DNA of 64,000 nt from Massilia sp. H6 (GCF_024802625.1 NZ_CP103371.1:3286001-3350000); one strand, 5' to 3'. Numbered from the stretch's first letter, positions 36,084-45,362 are shown. The notes: generated by a model not told the origin, from the sequence alone. Program-made: numbers and translations.

Positions 36084-38915
36084 CGCGTCAGCATCGACCT
36101 GGGCACCACCAATACGGTGCTGGCCTATGCCGCCCCGGGCAGCGGCGAAGTCGAGCTGCTGGCGATCGAGCAGCTGGTCGCGCCGGGCGAAGTCGCCGCC
36201 GCGCCGCTGCTGCCGTCGATGCGCTACCACCCGCTCGAAGACGAACTGGCCCCCGGCGAACTGCAGTTGCCATGGCCCGCGCAAGACCCGGCCGGAATCG
36301 AACGCGTCGCCATCGGGCACCTGGCGCGCATGCTCGGCGCGCAGGCGCCCGGACGGCTGGTGGCCAGCGCCAAGAGCTGGCTTTCACACTCCGGCGTGGA
36401 CCGCATGGCGCCCATCCTGCCGTGGGGCGCGAGCGATGCCGAGGTGCCGAAGCTGTCGCCGGTAGCGGCCAGCGCCAGTTACCTGGCGCACCTGCGCGCC
36501 GCCTGGCACTGGCGCTTCCCGGATGCGCCGCTGGAACACCAGCAGATCGTCCTGACTGTCCCCGCCTCTTTCGACGAAGGCGCGCGTGCGCTTACGCTGG
36601 AGGCGGCGCGCATGGCCGGCCTGCCCGAGCTGCGCCTGCTGGAAGAACCGCAAGCCGCCCTGTATGACTGGCTGTACCGGCATCGCGCCACGCTGGCCGC
36701 CGACCTGGCGCAGGCGCGGCTGGTGCTGGTGGCCGACGTTGGCGGCGGCACCACCGACTTCAGCCTGGTCAAGGTCGAGCTCAACGACGCCAGCACAGAC
36801 GGACAACCAACGCTCACCCGCATTGGCGTGGGCAACCACCTGATCCTCGGCGGTGACAACATGGACCTGGCCTTGGCGCACCTGGCAGAGTCGCGCCTGG
36901 GCGGGCACGATGCCCAGCCGGGCGCGCACCCCGAGCGCCTCTCCGCCGGGCGCCTGGCCCAGCTCACCGAACGCTGCCGCGCCGCGAAAGAACAACTGCT
37001 GGCGCTGGATGGGCCGGACCAGGTCAACGTTACTCTGCTCGGCACCGGTGCGCGCCTGATCGGGGCCAGCCGCTCGGCGACGCTCACGCGCGAAGACGCG
37101 CGGCGCCTGATCATGGACGGCTTTTTCCCCGCCAACGACACGCAGGAGCCGGCCCGGCGCACGCGCTCTGGCATCGTCGAATTCGGCCTGCCATATGCAA
37201 GCGACCCGGCCATCACGCGCCACCTGGCCGGGTTCCTGCGCCAGCACGCGCAGGCCGCACGCGAAGCGCTCGGCATCGGCGATGACGGCACGCTGCCGGT
37301 GCCCGATACCTTGCTATTGAATGGCGGCGTGTTTCGCGGCCAGGCGCTGGCGCAGCGCCTGGCCGACGTGCTGTGCGCCTGGCGCGGCGCCCCGCTTAGG
37401 GTGCTACACACTGACGACCCGGACGTGGCCGTCGCGCGCGGCGGCGTTGCCTATTCGCTGGCGCGCGCGGGCCAGGCCCCGGCCATCGAAAGCGGCTCGG
37501 CGCGCAATTACTACCTGCTGCTCGATGCCGAGCAGTCCGGCGAGACGCTGCGCGCCGTCTGCCTGTTGCCGCGCGGCGCGGCGGCTGACGAAGAACTCCG
37601 CCTCGAAGGCCGCAGCTTCGCGCTGCGCCTCGGTCGCCCGGTGCGCTTTCACCTGGTCTCCTCGACTGCCGATCCGGGCGGCCGATTGCCGCAGCCGGGT
37701 GAACTGATCGACCTTTTCGGCGCCGATATCGTGCGCCTGCCGGCCATTTCCACGGTGCTGCGGGGCGCCGACACGACGCGCATGACGGAGATTCCGGTGC
37801 AGCTGGCCGCGACCTTGTCCGAGGTCGGCACCCTCGAGGTGTTCTGCGTGGCGCAAGAAGACGCCGCGCGGCGCTGGCGCCTCGAATTCCAGCTGCGTGG
37901 CGATGGCGAAGATGCCGTCGACGATGCCGAGCTGCCGCCCCAGCTCGATGAGGCCATCGTGCGTATCGACCGCATCTTCGGCAACCGTTCGCAGCAGGTC
38001 GATCCGCGCGAAGTGCGCCAGCTGCGCGGCGCGCTCGAACACCTGTTGGGCGCGCGCGAGCGCTGGACCACGCCACTGCTGCGGCGCCTGTTCGACGCGC
38101 TGCTGGCGCGCGCCAGGGGCCGCCGCAGGTCGAGCGAGCACGAACGCGCCTGGCTGAACCTGGCCGGTTACTGCCTGCGCCCCGGCTTTGGCCACCCGCT
38201 CGACGCATGGCGCATCGAGCAGCTATGGGCAATGTTCGACACCGGCGTCCAGTACCACAAAGACAGCCAGGTACGGGCGCAATGGTGGACCCTGTGGCGG
38301 CGCGTGGCCGGCGGCCTGCCGCTCGAGGCCCAGCTGCGGCTGCTGGACGATTTCGCCTTCAATCTGCAGGCCGATGCCGCCGAGCGCGGACGCCGTCCCG
38401 TCACGCTGGTGGATGGCACCGAAGACGACCTGCTGCGGATGGGCGCCTCGCTCGAACGCATCCCTTCCGCCTACAAGACCGAGATCGGCGAATGGCTGCT
38501 CGAGCAGGTTTCGGAGATGCCGATGGGCGCGAAGATCGATGCCCGCGCCGCAGCCAGGTACGCGCGCTATCTGGGCGCCCTGGGCCGGGTTGGCGCGCGC
38601 CAGTCCTTGCATGGCGCCGCGCACGAAGTAGCGCCGGCCGCGTCGGCCGAAGCCTGGCTGGCCCAGCTTCTAAAGCTCGACTGGAAACGCATCGAGCCGG
38701 CTGGCTTCGCCGCCGCTCACATCGCGCGCATGACGGGCGACCGCTCGCGCGATATCGGCCAGCCGATGCGCGACGAGGTAATGCGCCGCCTTGCCTCGAT
38801 CGGTGCCCCGCCGGCCTGGACGGCGATGGTGCGCGAGGTCGTCGAACTCGACCAGGCTGTCGAGACGCGCATGCTGGGCGATGCGCTGCCACCGGGCCTG
38901 AAGCTGTTGGGCTGA
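36072..38915 (+). CDS. Hsp70-family ATPase B with long C-terminal extension
   Basis: The 947-residue product repeats the ATPase core of the preceding protein: SIDLGTTNTVLAY, SAKSWLSHSGVDRMAPILPW, EEPQAALYDW, VADVGGGTTDFS and LLNGGVFRGQALA. After the beta region (about 500-615) a helical extension of more than 300 residues follows. It includes RIDRIFGNRSQQVDPREVRQ, RSSEHERAWLNLAGYCLRPG, FGHPLDAWRIEQLW and HIARMTGDRSRDIG, and corresponds to the DUF3731-type tail found on some bacterial Hsp70 proteins. It starts at GTG 36072, 32 bp after the previous stop. Probably the two Hsp70s and DUF2760 form one complex or client pathway. Confidence 0.85.
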   Translation: MKQYRVSIDLGTTNTVLAYAAPGSGEVELLAIEQLVAPGEVAAAPLLPSMRYHPLEDELAPGELQLPWPAQDPAGIERVAIGHLARMLGAQAPGRLVASAKSWLSHSGVDRMAPILPWGASDAEVPKLSPVAASASYLAHLRAAWHWRFPDAPLEHQQIVLTVPASFDEGARALTLEAARMAGLPELRLLEEPQAALYDWLYRHRATLAADLAQARLVLVADVGGGTTDFSLVKVELNDASTDGQPTLTRIGVGNHLILGGDNMDLALAHLAESRLGGHDAQPGAHPERLSAGRLAQLTERCRAAKEQLLALDGPDQVNVTLLGTGARLIGASRSATLTREDARRLIMDGFFPANDTQEPARRTRSGIVEFGLPYASDPAITRHLAGFLRQHAQAAREALGIGDDGTLPVPDTLLLNGGVFRGQALAQRLADVLCAWRGAPLRVLHTDDPDVAVARGGVAYSLARAGQAPAIESGSARNYYLLLDAEQSGETLRAVCLLPRGAAADEELRLEGRSFALRLGRPVRFHLVSSTADPGGRLPQPGELIDLFGADIVRLPAISTVLRGADTTRMTEIPVQLAATLSEVGTLEVFCVAQEDAARRWRLEFQLRGDGEDAVDDAELPPQLDEAIVRIDRIFGNRSQQVDPREVRQLRGALEHLLGARERWTTPLLRRLFDALLARARGRRRSSEHERAWLNLAGYCLRPGFGHPLDAWRIEQLWAMFDTGVQYHKDSQVRAQWWTLWRRVAGGLPLEAQLRLLDDFAFNLQADAAERGRRPVTLVDGTEDDLLRMGASLERIPSAYKTEIGEWLLEQVSEMPMGAKIDARAAARYARYLGALGRVGARQSLHGAAHEVAPAASAEAWLAQLLKLDWKRIEPAGFAAAHIARMTGDRSRDIGQPMRDEVMRRLASIGAPPAWTAMVREVVELDQAVETRMLGDALPPGLKLLG

Positions 38916-39006
38916 CGCAAAAGATCTTTACAGGGCTAGCCAGCTAGCACCATAGGTGCCGAGCATGGCGCGCGGGCTGGGGCCAGCCCGCGCGCCGGGC
39001 CCTGGC

Positions 39007-39126
39007 TCAGCGGCGGCCGAGCCAGCTCAGGCGGGCGAAAACGGTATCGATCAGCGACATGACCGTACGGGTCGGGATCAGTTTGCCCAGCGGGCCAGCG
39101 TAGTTGCAGCGCGAGTTGACGGTCAT
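39007..39126 (-). CDS. Possible 39-residue protein beside IS copy 2
   Basis: The frame starts at ATG 39124-39126 with GGAG 9 nt upstream. It encodes a short basic peptide beginning MTVNSRCNYAGPLGKLIPTR and ending SLIDTVFARLSWLGRR. The IS1595-type element is inserted 80 bp upstream of the start and may have displaced its promoter. There is no recognisable family and the size makes it uncertain. Confidence 0.4.
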   Translation of the reverse strand: MTVNSRCNYAGPLGKLIPTRTVMSLIDTVFARLSWLGRR

Positions 39127-39197
39127 TTGTTTTATCTCCGAAACATTACTTGGTAGATTAACCAGACTCGGTAGCAATTTCTGTGCGCTAGTTCGCT

Positions 39198-39205
39198 TAG
39201 CGAAA
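39198..39205. repeat. Target-site duplication of IS copy 2 (left), TAGCGAAA
   Basis: Identical to 40287-40294. The duplicated site overlaps a small palindrome, TTCGCT-T-AGCGAA, in the original target. Confidence 0.9.
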
Positions 39206-40286
39206 GGCGATGTCACCGTTGGCTATGGATGACTCCGAATGCGATGCGCAGCAAGTGCTCGACGGAAGTGACCCGCTCGCCATCAATTGCCCAATGCCAG
39301 CCCAGGTAGTTGGGTAGCCAACGCGAGGCAACCCCGTGGAACCGCGCCAGCCATTGGCGCAAGCGTCCGTGGTAGGCGTTGACATTTTGAACATGGATCG
39401 CGCCGCCCATACTGGACCGGACCCGCTCGCCGGAGCGCAGGTTGACCGCCTGGTGCGCGATGCCCCGCTGGCGGGCGAATGCACGGTAGGCGGCGTGCGA
39501 ATCGGTGAACAGGAGTGCTTGCGGTGCCAGTTTCGGCAACAGGTGCCGCACCAGTTGGGCTACCTTCAGCGCGCCGCGTCCGGTAACCGCGTCGATGGTC
39601 TGTCCACTGCGGTCGCGCGCGACCAGGATGCAGTCGAGGTGGCGCGAGGTAGTGTGAGATTCGCCGGGCAGGCTGGCCCTGCCGCCTCGCTTGCGCGGCG
39701 GGCGATCGAGTGTGCGCGAGCCTTTTTGCGATTCCAGCAAAAACATTTCGTCGGCTTCGACGATGCCGCCGAGCTGCGCTGGCCGGTCATGCTTGACCCG
39801 GTCCAGGAAGCGATGGCGCCAGCGAAACGCCGTGTTGCGATGGATGCCAACGCGCCTGGCGGCTTCGCGCACCGGCCTGGAATCGAGCACGGCGCCGAGG
39901 TAGTCGAGCCACTTGCCGCGCAGCCTGAGCCGCGCCAGCGGCGTGCCGGACAGGTCATTAAACGTGCGCCGGCACTGGCAGCAGCGAAAACGTTGCAGGT
40001 CGTTGGCCTGGCCGTGCCGGTGGTAGCGCTGGCAGCCGCACTGCGGACAGCGCCGCCGTGCTGAACGGATCTGCCCGATCAGGGCGATTACCCGGTCGAG
40101 GCCGGCTGCGGGATGCAGGACATCGAGCACCTGCAGCCGCTGGGCCTGGTTAAGCATGGGAAGCTGGGCAAACAGCTTGGCAAACCTGGGCCTTTTCACA
40201 GATGACTCCCATCGAGATCGACCGGGGTTGGACCGCGAAATAACTCAGCAGTTCAATGCTCATCCATAGCTAATGGGTACAGCGCC
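39206..40286 (-). mobile_element. IS1595-family insertion sequence, copy 2 (1081 bp)
   Basis: Terminal inverted repeats at 39206-39232 and 40260-40286 match at 22 of 27 positions. The 8-bp target duplication is TAGCGAAA on both sides. It has the same orientation and transposase type as the element at 30719-31800, but the ends and protein differ at several positions, so it is not a very recent duplicate. Confidence 0.93.
39213..40199 (-). CDS. IS1595-family transposase, copy 2
   Basis: The 328-residue protein parallels copy 1: zinc ribbon CPQCGCQRYHRHG ... FRCCQC, helix-turn-helix REAARRVGIHRNTAFRWRHRF, and catalytic VEADEMFLLESQKG and LFTDSHAAYRAFA. It has a short insertion (GESHTTSRHLD against GISRHLD) and scattered substitutions. 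The frame is intact. Confidence 0.93.
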   Translation of the reverse strand: MKRPRFAKLFAQLPMLNQAQRLQVLDVLHPAAGLDRVIALIGQIRSARRRCPQCGCQRYHRHGQANDLQRFRCCQCRRTFNDLSGTPLARLRLRGKWLDYLGAVLDSRPVREAARRVGIHRNTAFRWRHRFLDRVKHDRPAQLGGIVEADEMFLLESQKGSRTLDRPPRKRGGRASLPGESHTTSRHLDCILVARDRSGQTIDAVTGRGALKVAQLVRHLLPKLAPQALLFTDSHAAYRAFARQRGIAHQAVNLRSGERVRSSMGGAIHVQNVNAYHGRLRQWLARFHGVASRWLPNYLGWHWAIDGERVTSVEHLLRIAFGVIHSQR

Positions 40287-40294
40287 TAGCGAAA
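40287..40294. repeat. Target-site duplication of IS copy 2 (right), TAGCGAAA
   Basis: Direct repeat of 39198-39205. Confidence 0.9.
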
Positions 40295-40438
40295 CGACGC
40301 ACTCCAACTCGGTCATTTCTGTCGCGCGCGGCGTCACACCATTGAGTCATATCATGCAAGCAGCAAAGCTGCGGCCTACCCTTGACAGGTAATCCGACTG
40401 GCTTTGCCGGCAAACCAACCAACCATTGGAGGTAAGCG

Positions 40439-41131
40439 ATGAGCTATGCAGATCGTGACAAATATGGCATGTACCGGGATATCCGCGGCACCGGCCCGGG
40501 TCCCGCGCTGATGGGCGCCGAGACGCTGATCGGTGACAGTGTGGTCAACGCATCAGAAGAAGATCTCGGCGACATCAAGGAAATCATGCTGGACATGCAG
40601 ACCGGCCAGGTCGCCTATGCCGTGCTGGCCTTTGGCGGCTTTCTCGGGCTCGGCGAAAAACTGTTTGCCGTTCCCTGGCAGGCATTGCACCTCGACACCG
40701 TCAACAAGCGCATGGTGCTCGATGTAGAAAAAGAAAGGCTGAAATCGGCCCCAGGCTTCGACAAGGACTCCTGGCCCGACATGAGCGACGTCAACTGGGC
40801 CAGCGGCATCCACAGCTTCTACGGCACTGACCCCAACCATTCTGGGGCACCCAGCATGGGGCCGGGTTCGTCGATGCGCGGCACGGGCAGCGGCACCGGC
40901 GCCAGGAGCGGAGCCGGTTCGGCCATGGGCGGCAGCATGGGATCGAGCATGAGCGCAGGATCGGCTGGCGCCAGCAGTTCCGGCGGCGCGGGCAGCAGCC
41001 AGGGGGTCAGCGTCGGCTCGGGCAGCGTGCATGGCGACTCGTACGGCGTGGGCGGCAGCGCCGATCCACGGCCGGGCCATGAAGGTGACGACAAAGACAT
41101 CAGCCGTATCCGGGGCAGCAATATCGGCTGA
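40439..41131 (+). CDS. PRC-barrel domain protein with Gly/Ser-rich tail
   Basis: The 230-residue product has a PRC-barrel core (about 22-105) with LIGDSVVNASEEDLGDIKEIMLDMQTG and VLAFGGFLGLGEKLFAVPWQAL. A low-complexity Gly/Ser/Met tail (about 135-205) follows, then an acidic-basic end (DDKDISRIRGSNIG). PRC-barrel proteins of this type occur in stress and photosynthesis-related settings, but no activity is defined. GGAGG lies 6 nt before ATG 40439. It is convergent with hrpA, with a long hairpin between them. Confidence 0.85.
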   Translation: MSYADRDKYGMYRDIRGTGPGPALMGAETLIGDSVVNASEEDLGDIKEIMLDMQTGQVAYAVLAFGGFLGLGEKLFAVPWQALHLDTVNKRMVLDVEKERLKSAPGFDKDSWPDMSDVNWASGIHSFYGTDPNHSGAPSMGPGSSMRGTGSGTGARSGAGSAMGGSMGSSMSAGSAGASSSGGAGSSQGVSVGSGSVHGDSYGVGGSADPRPGHEGDDKDISRIRGSNIG

Positions 41132-41154
41132 TCACCCGATCATTCGATCATCCC

Positions 41155-41202
41155 GGGGTAGGCGCATGGCAGGCGACCAGCCTGTCATGCCCTGCCTACC
41201 CC
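41155..41202. terminator. Long hairpin between convergent PRC-barrel and hrpA genes
   Basis: Arms 41155-41163 with 41194-41202 (GGGGTAGGC/GCCTACCCC) enclose 41164-41174 with 41180-41190 (one G-U pair), a nearly continuous 20-bp stem with a 3-nt bulge. No T-run follows on either strand, so it may be a barrier or processing signal rather than a standard intrinsic terminator. Confidence 0.55.
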
Positions 41203-41225
41203 ACACGGCTCGACGCGCCTGTCGA

Positions 41226-44200
41226 TCAGCGTATCATCGACTCCCACACCTTTTGCAGCCGCTTGGCCGACACCGGCATGGGCGTGCGCAACTCCTGCGC
41301 GAACAGCGACACCCGCAGTTCTTCCAGCATCCAGCGATATTCCAGCATGCGCGGATCGGTGTTTTTGCCAGAGAAGTTCTTGAGCGAGCGCTGGAACTGG
41401 CTGGCCGCCGCTTGCCATTCGGCCATCAACTGCGCATCGCGCGAGGGATTGCCGCGCAGCTTTTCTAACCGCACATTGATCGCCTTCAGGTAGCGCGGGA
41501 AGTGCGCCAGCTGGCCGTAGTCGTTGTCGGCGATAAAGCGCTTGTGTACCAGGCCTTGCAGCTGCGCCTGGATGTCCGCCGCCACCGCCGGCGCCAGTCC
41601 CTGGATGCGCTTGGGCATGCCATGGAATTCCGCCAGCACCGATCCGACCAGGCGCGCCGTCTCGTTGATCAGGAGTCCGATACGGCCCTTGCCTTCGTCC
41701 CTGCGCTTGTTGAACGAAGCGGCATCTTTCGGCAACGGATCCTGCAGGCAGGCGATGTCGATCGCCTTGGCGATGATCTGGTCGCGCAAGTCTTCCTGCG
41801 AGCCCACGCTCATGAACTGCATGCCCATGTTCTGCAGGCCGGGGATGTTCTTCTCGGCGAACTTGAGCTGCTCTTTCAGTTGCAGCATGAACAGGCGGCG
41901 CAGGCCGACGCGGTGGGTGCGCGCCGCCACGTTCGGATCGTCGAACACGTCCAGGTCGGAGTGGGTGGTCTTGTCCACCAGTGCCGGGAAACCGATCAAG
42001 GTCAGCTTGCCCTGGTTGATCTCGAGCAGCTCGGGCAGCTCGCCGAAGCTCCAGGTAGTCAAGCCGGTATGCTGGCTGGCGCCTGCCGGTGCCGCCGCCG
42101 GCACGGCTTTGGCTGGCGTTGCCGGCCCCTTGCCCTTGGCCACGGTCGCGCCAGTTGCCGGTGCGGCCGGCTGCAGGCGTGCAGGGGCCGACGCCGGCGT
42201 GGCTTCGGCCAGCTTCTGGAAGCTCTCGCGCGCCTGCCCGCCCAGCTCCGCCTGCAGCGTAGCCAGGTTGCGCCCCATGTCGAGCTGGCGCCCGTGCTCG
42301 TCGAGCACCTTGAAATTCATGGACAGGTGCACCGGCAGCGTCTCGAGCTTGAAGTCGCCGGTCAGCACGGCTACGCCCGTCTGTTCGCGCACGTCCGCGA
42401 TCAGGACATCGACCAGATCGCCGCGCCCGAAACTGCCCGCGCGGTCGATGCGTTCGACAAACTTCGCCGCGTAGTCCGGCAGCGGCACGCAGTGGCGGCG
42501 CAGCTTCTGCGGCAGCGATTTGAGCATCAGGTGCACTTTCTCCTTGAGCATGCCCGGCACCAGCCAGCCCGCGCGCTCATGCGGAATCTGGTTCAGTGCG
42601 AACAGCGGCACGGCGAGGGTCACTCCATCGCGCAGGCTGCCCGGCTCGAAGTGGTAACTCAAGCCCATCTCGATGCCGGTGACGTTCATCGTCTTCGGGA
42701 ACAGCTCGGTGGTGACGCCCGCCGCCTCGTGCCGCATCAGCTCTTCGCGGTTCAAGAACAGCAGCTTCGGGTTCTCGCGCGCGGCGTCCTTGTACCACTT
42801 CTCGAAGCCGGCGCCGTTCACGACCGTCCGGGGAATTTCCTTGTCGTAGAACGCCGCGATCAGCTGCTCGTCCACCAGCACGTCCAGCCGGCGCGACTTG
42901 TGCTCGAGGTTCTCGATGTCTTTTACCAGCTTGTGATTGTGGGCGAAGAACGGCGCGCGCGTCTCGTAGTCGCCCGCGACCAGGGCGTCACGGATGAAGA
43001 TCTCGCGCGCCTCGACCGGGTTGAACTGGCTGTAATTGATGCGCCGGTTGCTGTAGATGACGATGCCGTACATCGTCGCGCGCTCCAGTGCCGTCACCTG
43101 TGCCTGGCGTTTCTCCCAGCGCGGCTCGCCCCAGGATTTCTTCAGCAGGTGGGCGCCCACCTTCTCCACCCATTCGGGCTGGATCTGCGCGATGGTGCGC
43201 GCATACAGGCGGGTGGTCTCGACCAGTTCGGCCGCCATTACCCAGCGCCCCGCCTTCTTGCCCAGGGTCGAGCCGGGCCAGATATGGAACTTGATGCCGC
43301 GCGCACCGAGGTAGACCGGCTCGTCCTCGGCCTTGAAGCCGATGTTCCCAAGCAGGCCGGTGAGCAGCGCCAGGTGCAGCTGGTCGTAGGTGGCAGGCGC
43401 TCCGTTCAGGCGCCAGCCCTGCTCGCGCGCGACCGTCAGCAGCTGCGAATGCACGTCGCGCCATTCGCGCAGGCGCAGCTGCGACAAGAAGTTGGCGCGG
43501 CAGTTTTCCTGCAACTGGCGGTTGGTCTTCTTGTGCTCGATGGCGTCCTCGAACCAGGCCCAGATCTTGAGATAACTGAGAAATTCCGACTTTTCGTCGG
43601 CAAACTTCTTGTGCTTTTCGTCGGCCTGCTGCTGGTATTCGATCGGCCGGTCGCGCGGGTCTTGCGTCGACAGTGCCGACGCCACCACCAGCATCTCGCT
43701 CAGGCAGTCGTTGTCGACCGCGGCCAGGATCATGCGGCCCACCCGCGGGTCGAGCGGCAGCTTGGCCAGCTTTACGCCCAGCGGCGTCAGCGCGTTGAGC
43801 TCATCGACTGCGCCGACTTCTTGCAGCAGCTGATAGCCGTCCGCGATTGCGCGCCCCTGTGGCGGCTCGATAAAGGGGAAGGTCTCGACATCGGTCAGAT
43901 GCAGCGACTTCATGCGCAAGATGACCGATGCCAGCGACGAACGCAGGATCTCCGGGTCGGCGAATTTGGGGCGCTTGTTGAAATCGTCTTCTTCGTACAG
44001 GCGGATGCAGACGCCGTCGGCCACGCGGCCGCACCGGCCGGCACGCTGGTTGGCGGACGACTGCGCCACCGGTTCGACCTGCAACTGCTCGACCTTGTTG
44101 CGGAAGCTGTAGCGTTTTACGCGCGCCAAGCCGGTATCGACCACGTAACGAATGCCCGGCACGGTCAGCGAGGTCTCGGCCACGTTGGTGGCCAGCACCA

Positions 44201-45320
44201 CGCGCCGCGCGCTCGAGGTCTTGAAGACACGGTCCTGCTCCTCGCTTGATAAACGAGCGAACAGCGGCAGGATATCGACATGCGGCGGATGGTGCTTGCG
44301 CAGGCTTTCGGCGCAATCGCGGATCTCGCGCTCGCCCGGCAGGAACACCAGCACGTCGCCCGGGCCGATGCGGCATAACTCGTCGACCGCGTCGACCACC
44401 GCTTCCATCAGGTCGCGCTTGTCGCGCGCCGCCTGCGCCTTTGGCGCAGGCTCGCCTGGCCTGGCATTGGCCGCCGTGACGGGATCGCGATCCACCGGGC
44501 GGTAGCGCACTTCCACCTTATACAGGCGGCCGGACACTTCGATCACAGGCGCCGGCTTGCCCGGCGTGCCGAAATGGCGCGAGAAGCGGTCGGCGTCGAT
44601 GGTGGCCGAAGTGATGATGATCTTCAGGTCCGGACGACGCGGCAGCAACTGCTTCAGGTAGCCGAGCAAAAAGTCGATGTTCAGGCTGCGCTCGTGCGCC
44701 TCGTCGATGATGATGGTGTCGTAGTTGCGCAGCAGCGGGTCGGTCTGGGTCTCGGCCAGCAAGATACCGTCGGTCATCAGCTTGACCGAGGCGCCGCGCT
44801 GCAGCGTGTCGTTGAAGCGCACTTTAAAGCCCACATGTTCGCCCAGCGGCGAGCCGAGTTCCTGCGCGATGCGCTTGGCGGTGGACGACGCGGCGATACG
44901 GCGTGGCTGGGTATGGCCGATCATGCCGGCCTGGCCGCGGCCCAGCTCCAGGCAGATCTTCGGCAGCTGGGTGGTCTTGCCCGAGCCGGTCTCGCCCGAG
45001 ACGATGACCACCTGGTTTTCCGCGATCGCCTTGGCGATTTCGGCGCGGCGGCCAGAGACCGGCAGGTCTTCCGGATAGACGATCGGCGGCAACGGATTGC
45101 GAAACGGCGGGCTCCGGCCCTGCGGGTCACGTGCGGCCCTGGCGGGACGCGCTGGTGCGTCGTTCTTTACCCCGCCTTTCCCCTCCCCTTGCCGGCGCGG
45201 TGCGCGCGCTTCGCCCGCCGGGCGCGGCTTGCGTGGCTCGGTGGCGGAAGAATCGGGGGAAGACTCGGGGGAAGCGGCGCGCGCCGGTGGCTGCGAAGGC
45301 TTGTTACTCTGTTCAGACAT
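41226..45320 (-). CDS. hrpA: ATP-dependent RNA helicase HrpA
   Basis: HrpA is a DEAH-box 3'-5' RNA helicase involved in ribosome collision rescue and mRNA processing. The 1364-residue product has an extra N-terminal low-complexity basic/Pro-rich extension (about 1-75). Motif I is GETGSGKTTQLPKICL, motif II IIIDEAHERSLNIDFLLG, motif III ITSATIDADRF, motif V NVAETSLTVPGIRYVVDTG and motif VI QRAGRCGR. The HA2/OB region and the long C-terminal DUF3418-type region (GMPKRIQGLAPAV) follow. An Ala/Pro-rich insertion lies near residues 1040-1090. The start ATG at 45318-45320 is divergent from argA, with only about 50 bp between. Confidence 0.96.
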   Translation of the reverse strand: MSEQSNKPSQPPARAASPESSPDSSATEPRKPRPAGEARAPRRQGEGKGGVKNDAPARPARAARDPQGRSPPFRNPLPPIVYPEDLPVSGRRAEIAKAIAENQVVIVSGETGSGKTTQLPKICLELGRGQAGMIGHTQPRRIAASSTAKRIAQELGSPLGEHVGFKVRFNDTLQRGASVKLMTDGILLAETQTDPLLRNYDTIIIDEAHERSLNIDFLLGYLKQLLPRRPDLKIIITSATIDADRFSRHFGTPGKPAPVIEVSGRLYKVEVRYRPVDRDPVTAANARPGEPAPKAQAARDKRDLMEAVVDAVDELCRIGPGDVLVFLPGEREIRDCAESLRKHHPPHVDILPLFARLSSEEQDRVFKTSSARRVVLATNVAETSLTVPGIRYVVDTGLARVKRYSFRNKVEQLQVEPVAQSSANQRAGRCGRVADGVCIRLYEEDDFNKRPKFADPEILRSSLASVILRMKSLHLTDVETFPFIEPPQGRAIADGYQLLQEVGAVDELNALTPLGVKLAKLPLDPRVGRMILAAVDNDCLSEMLVVASALSTQDPRDRPIEYQQQADEKHKKFADEKSEFLSYLKIWAWFEDAIEHKKTNRQLQENCRANFLSQLRLREWRDVHSQLLTVAREQGWRLNGAPATYDQLHLALLTGLLGNIGFKAEDEPVYLGARGIKFHIWPGSTLGKKAGRWVMAAELVETTRLYARTIAQIQPEWVEKVGAHLLKKSWGEPRWEKRQAQVTALERATMYGIVIYSNRRINYSQFNPVEAREIFIRDALVAGDYETRAPFFAHNHKLVKDIENLEHKSRRLDVLVDEQLIAAFYDKEIPRTVVNGAGFEKWYKDAARENPKLLFLNREELMRHEAAGVTTELFPKTMNVTGIEMGLSYHFEPGSLRDGVTLAVPLFALNQIPHERAGWLVPGMLKEKVHLMLKSLPQKLRRHCVPLPDYAAKFVERIDRAGSFGRGDLVDVLIADVREQTGVAVLTGDFKLETLPVHLSMNFKVLDEHGRQLDMGRNLATLQAELGGQARESFQKLAEATPASAPARLQPAAPATGATVAKGKGPATPAKAVPAAAPAGASQHTGLTTWSFGELPELLEINQGKLTLIGFPALVDKTTHSDLDVFDDPNVAARTHRVGLRRLFMLQLKEQLKFAEKNIPGLQNMGMQFMSVGSQEDLRDQIIAKAIDIACLQDPLPKDAASFNKRRDEGKGRIGLLINETARLVGSVLAEFHGMPKRIQGLAPAVAADIQAQLQGLVHKRFIADNDYGQLAHFPRYLKAINVRLEKLRGNPSRDAQLMAEWQAAASQFQRSLKNFSGKNTDPRMLEYRWMLEELRVSLFAQELRTPMPVSAKRLQKVWESMIR

Positions 45321-45362
45321 TAGTTTTTACAAGGTATTTGGTGCGCACGTCGCGCAGCGAAT

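Noticed and set aside
30711..40294. A classical composite transposon carrying the Hsp70 cluster
   Set aside because: Each IS has its own complete target duplication and the two duplications differ, and the outer flanks do not form one duplicated target. The elements arrived independently; movement as a unit is possible but not shown.
41502..44249. Very long rightward open frame (about 915 codons) opposite hrpA
   Set aside because: It lies wholly antisense to hrpA, and its composition mirrors the codon bias of the real gene. High GC DNA gives long shadow frames.
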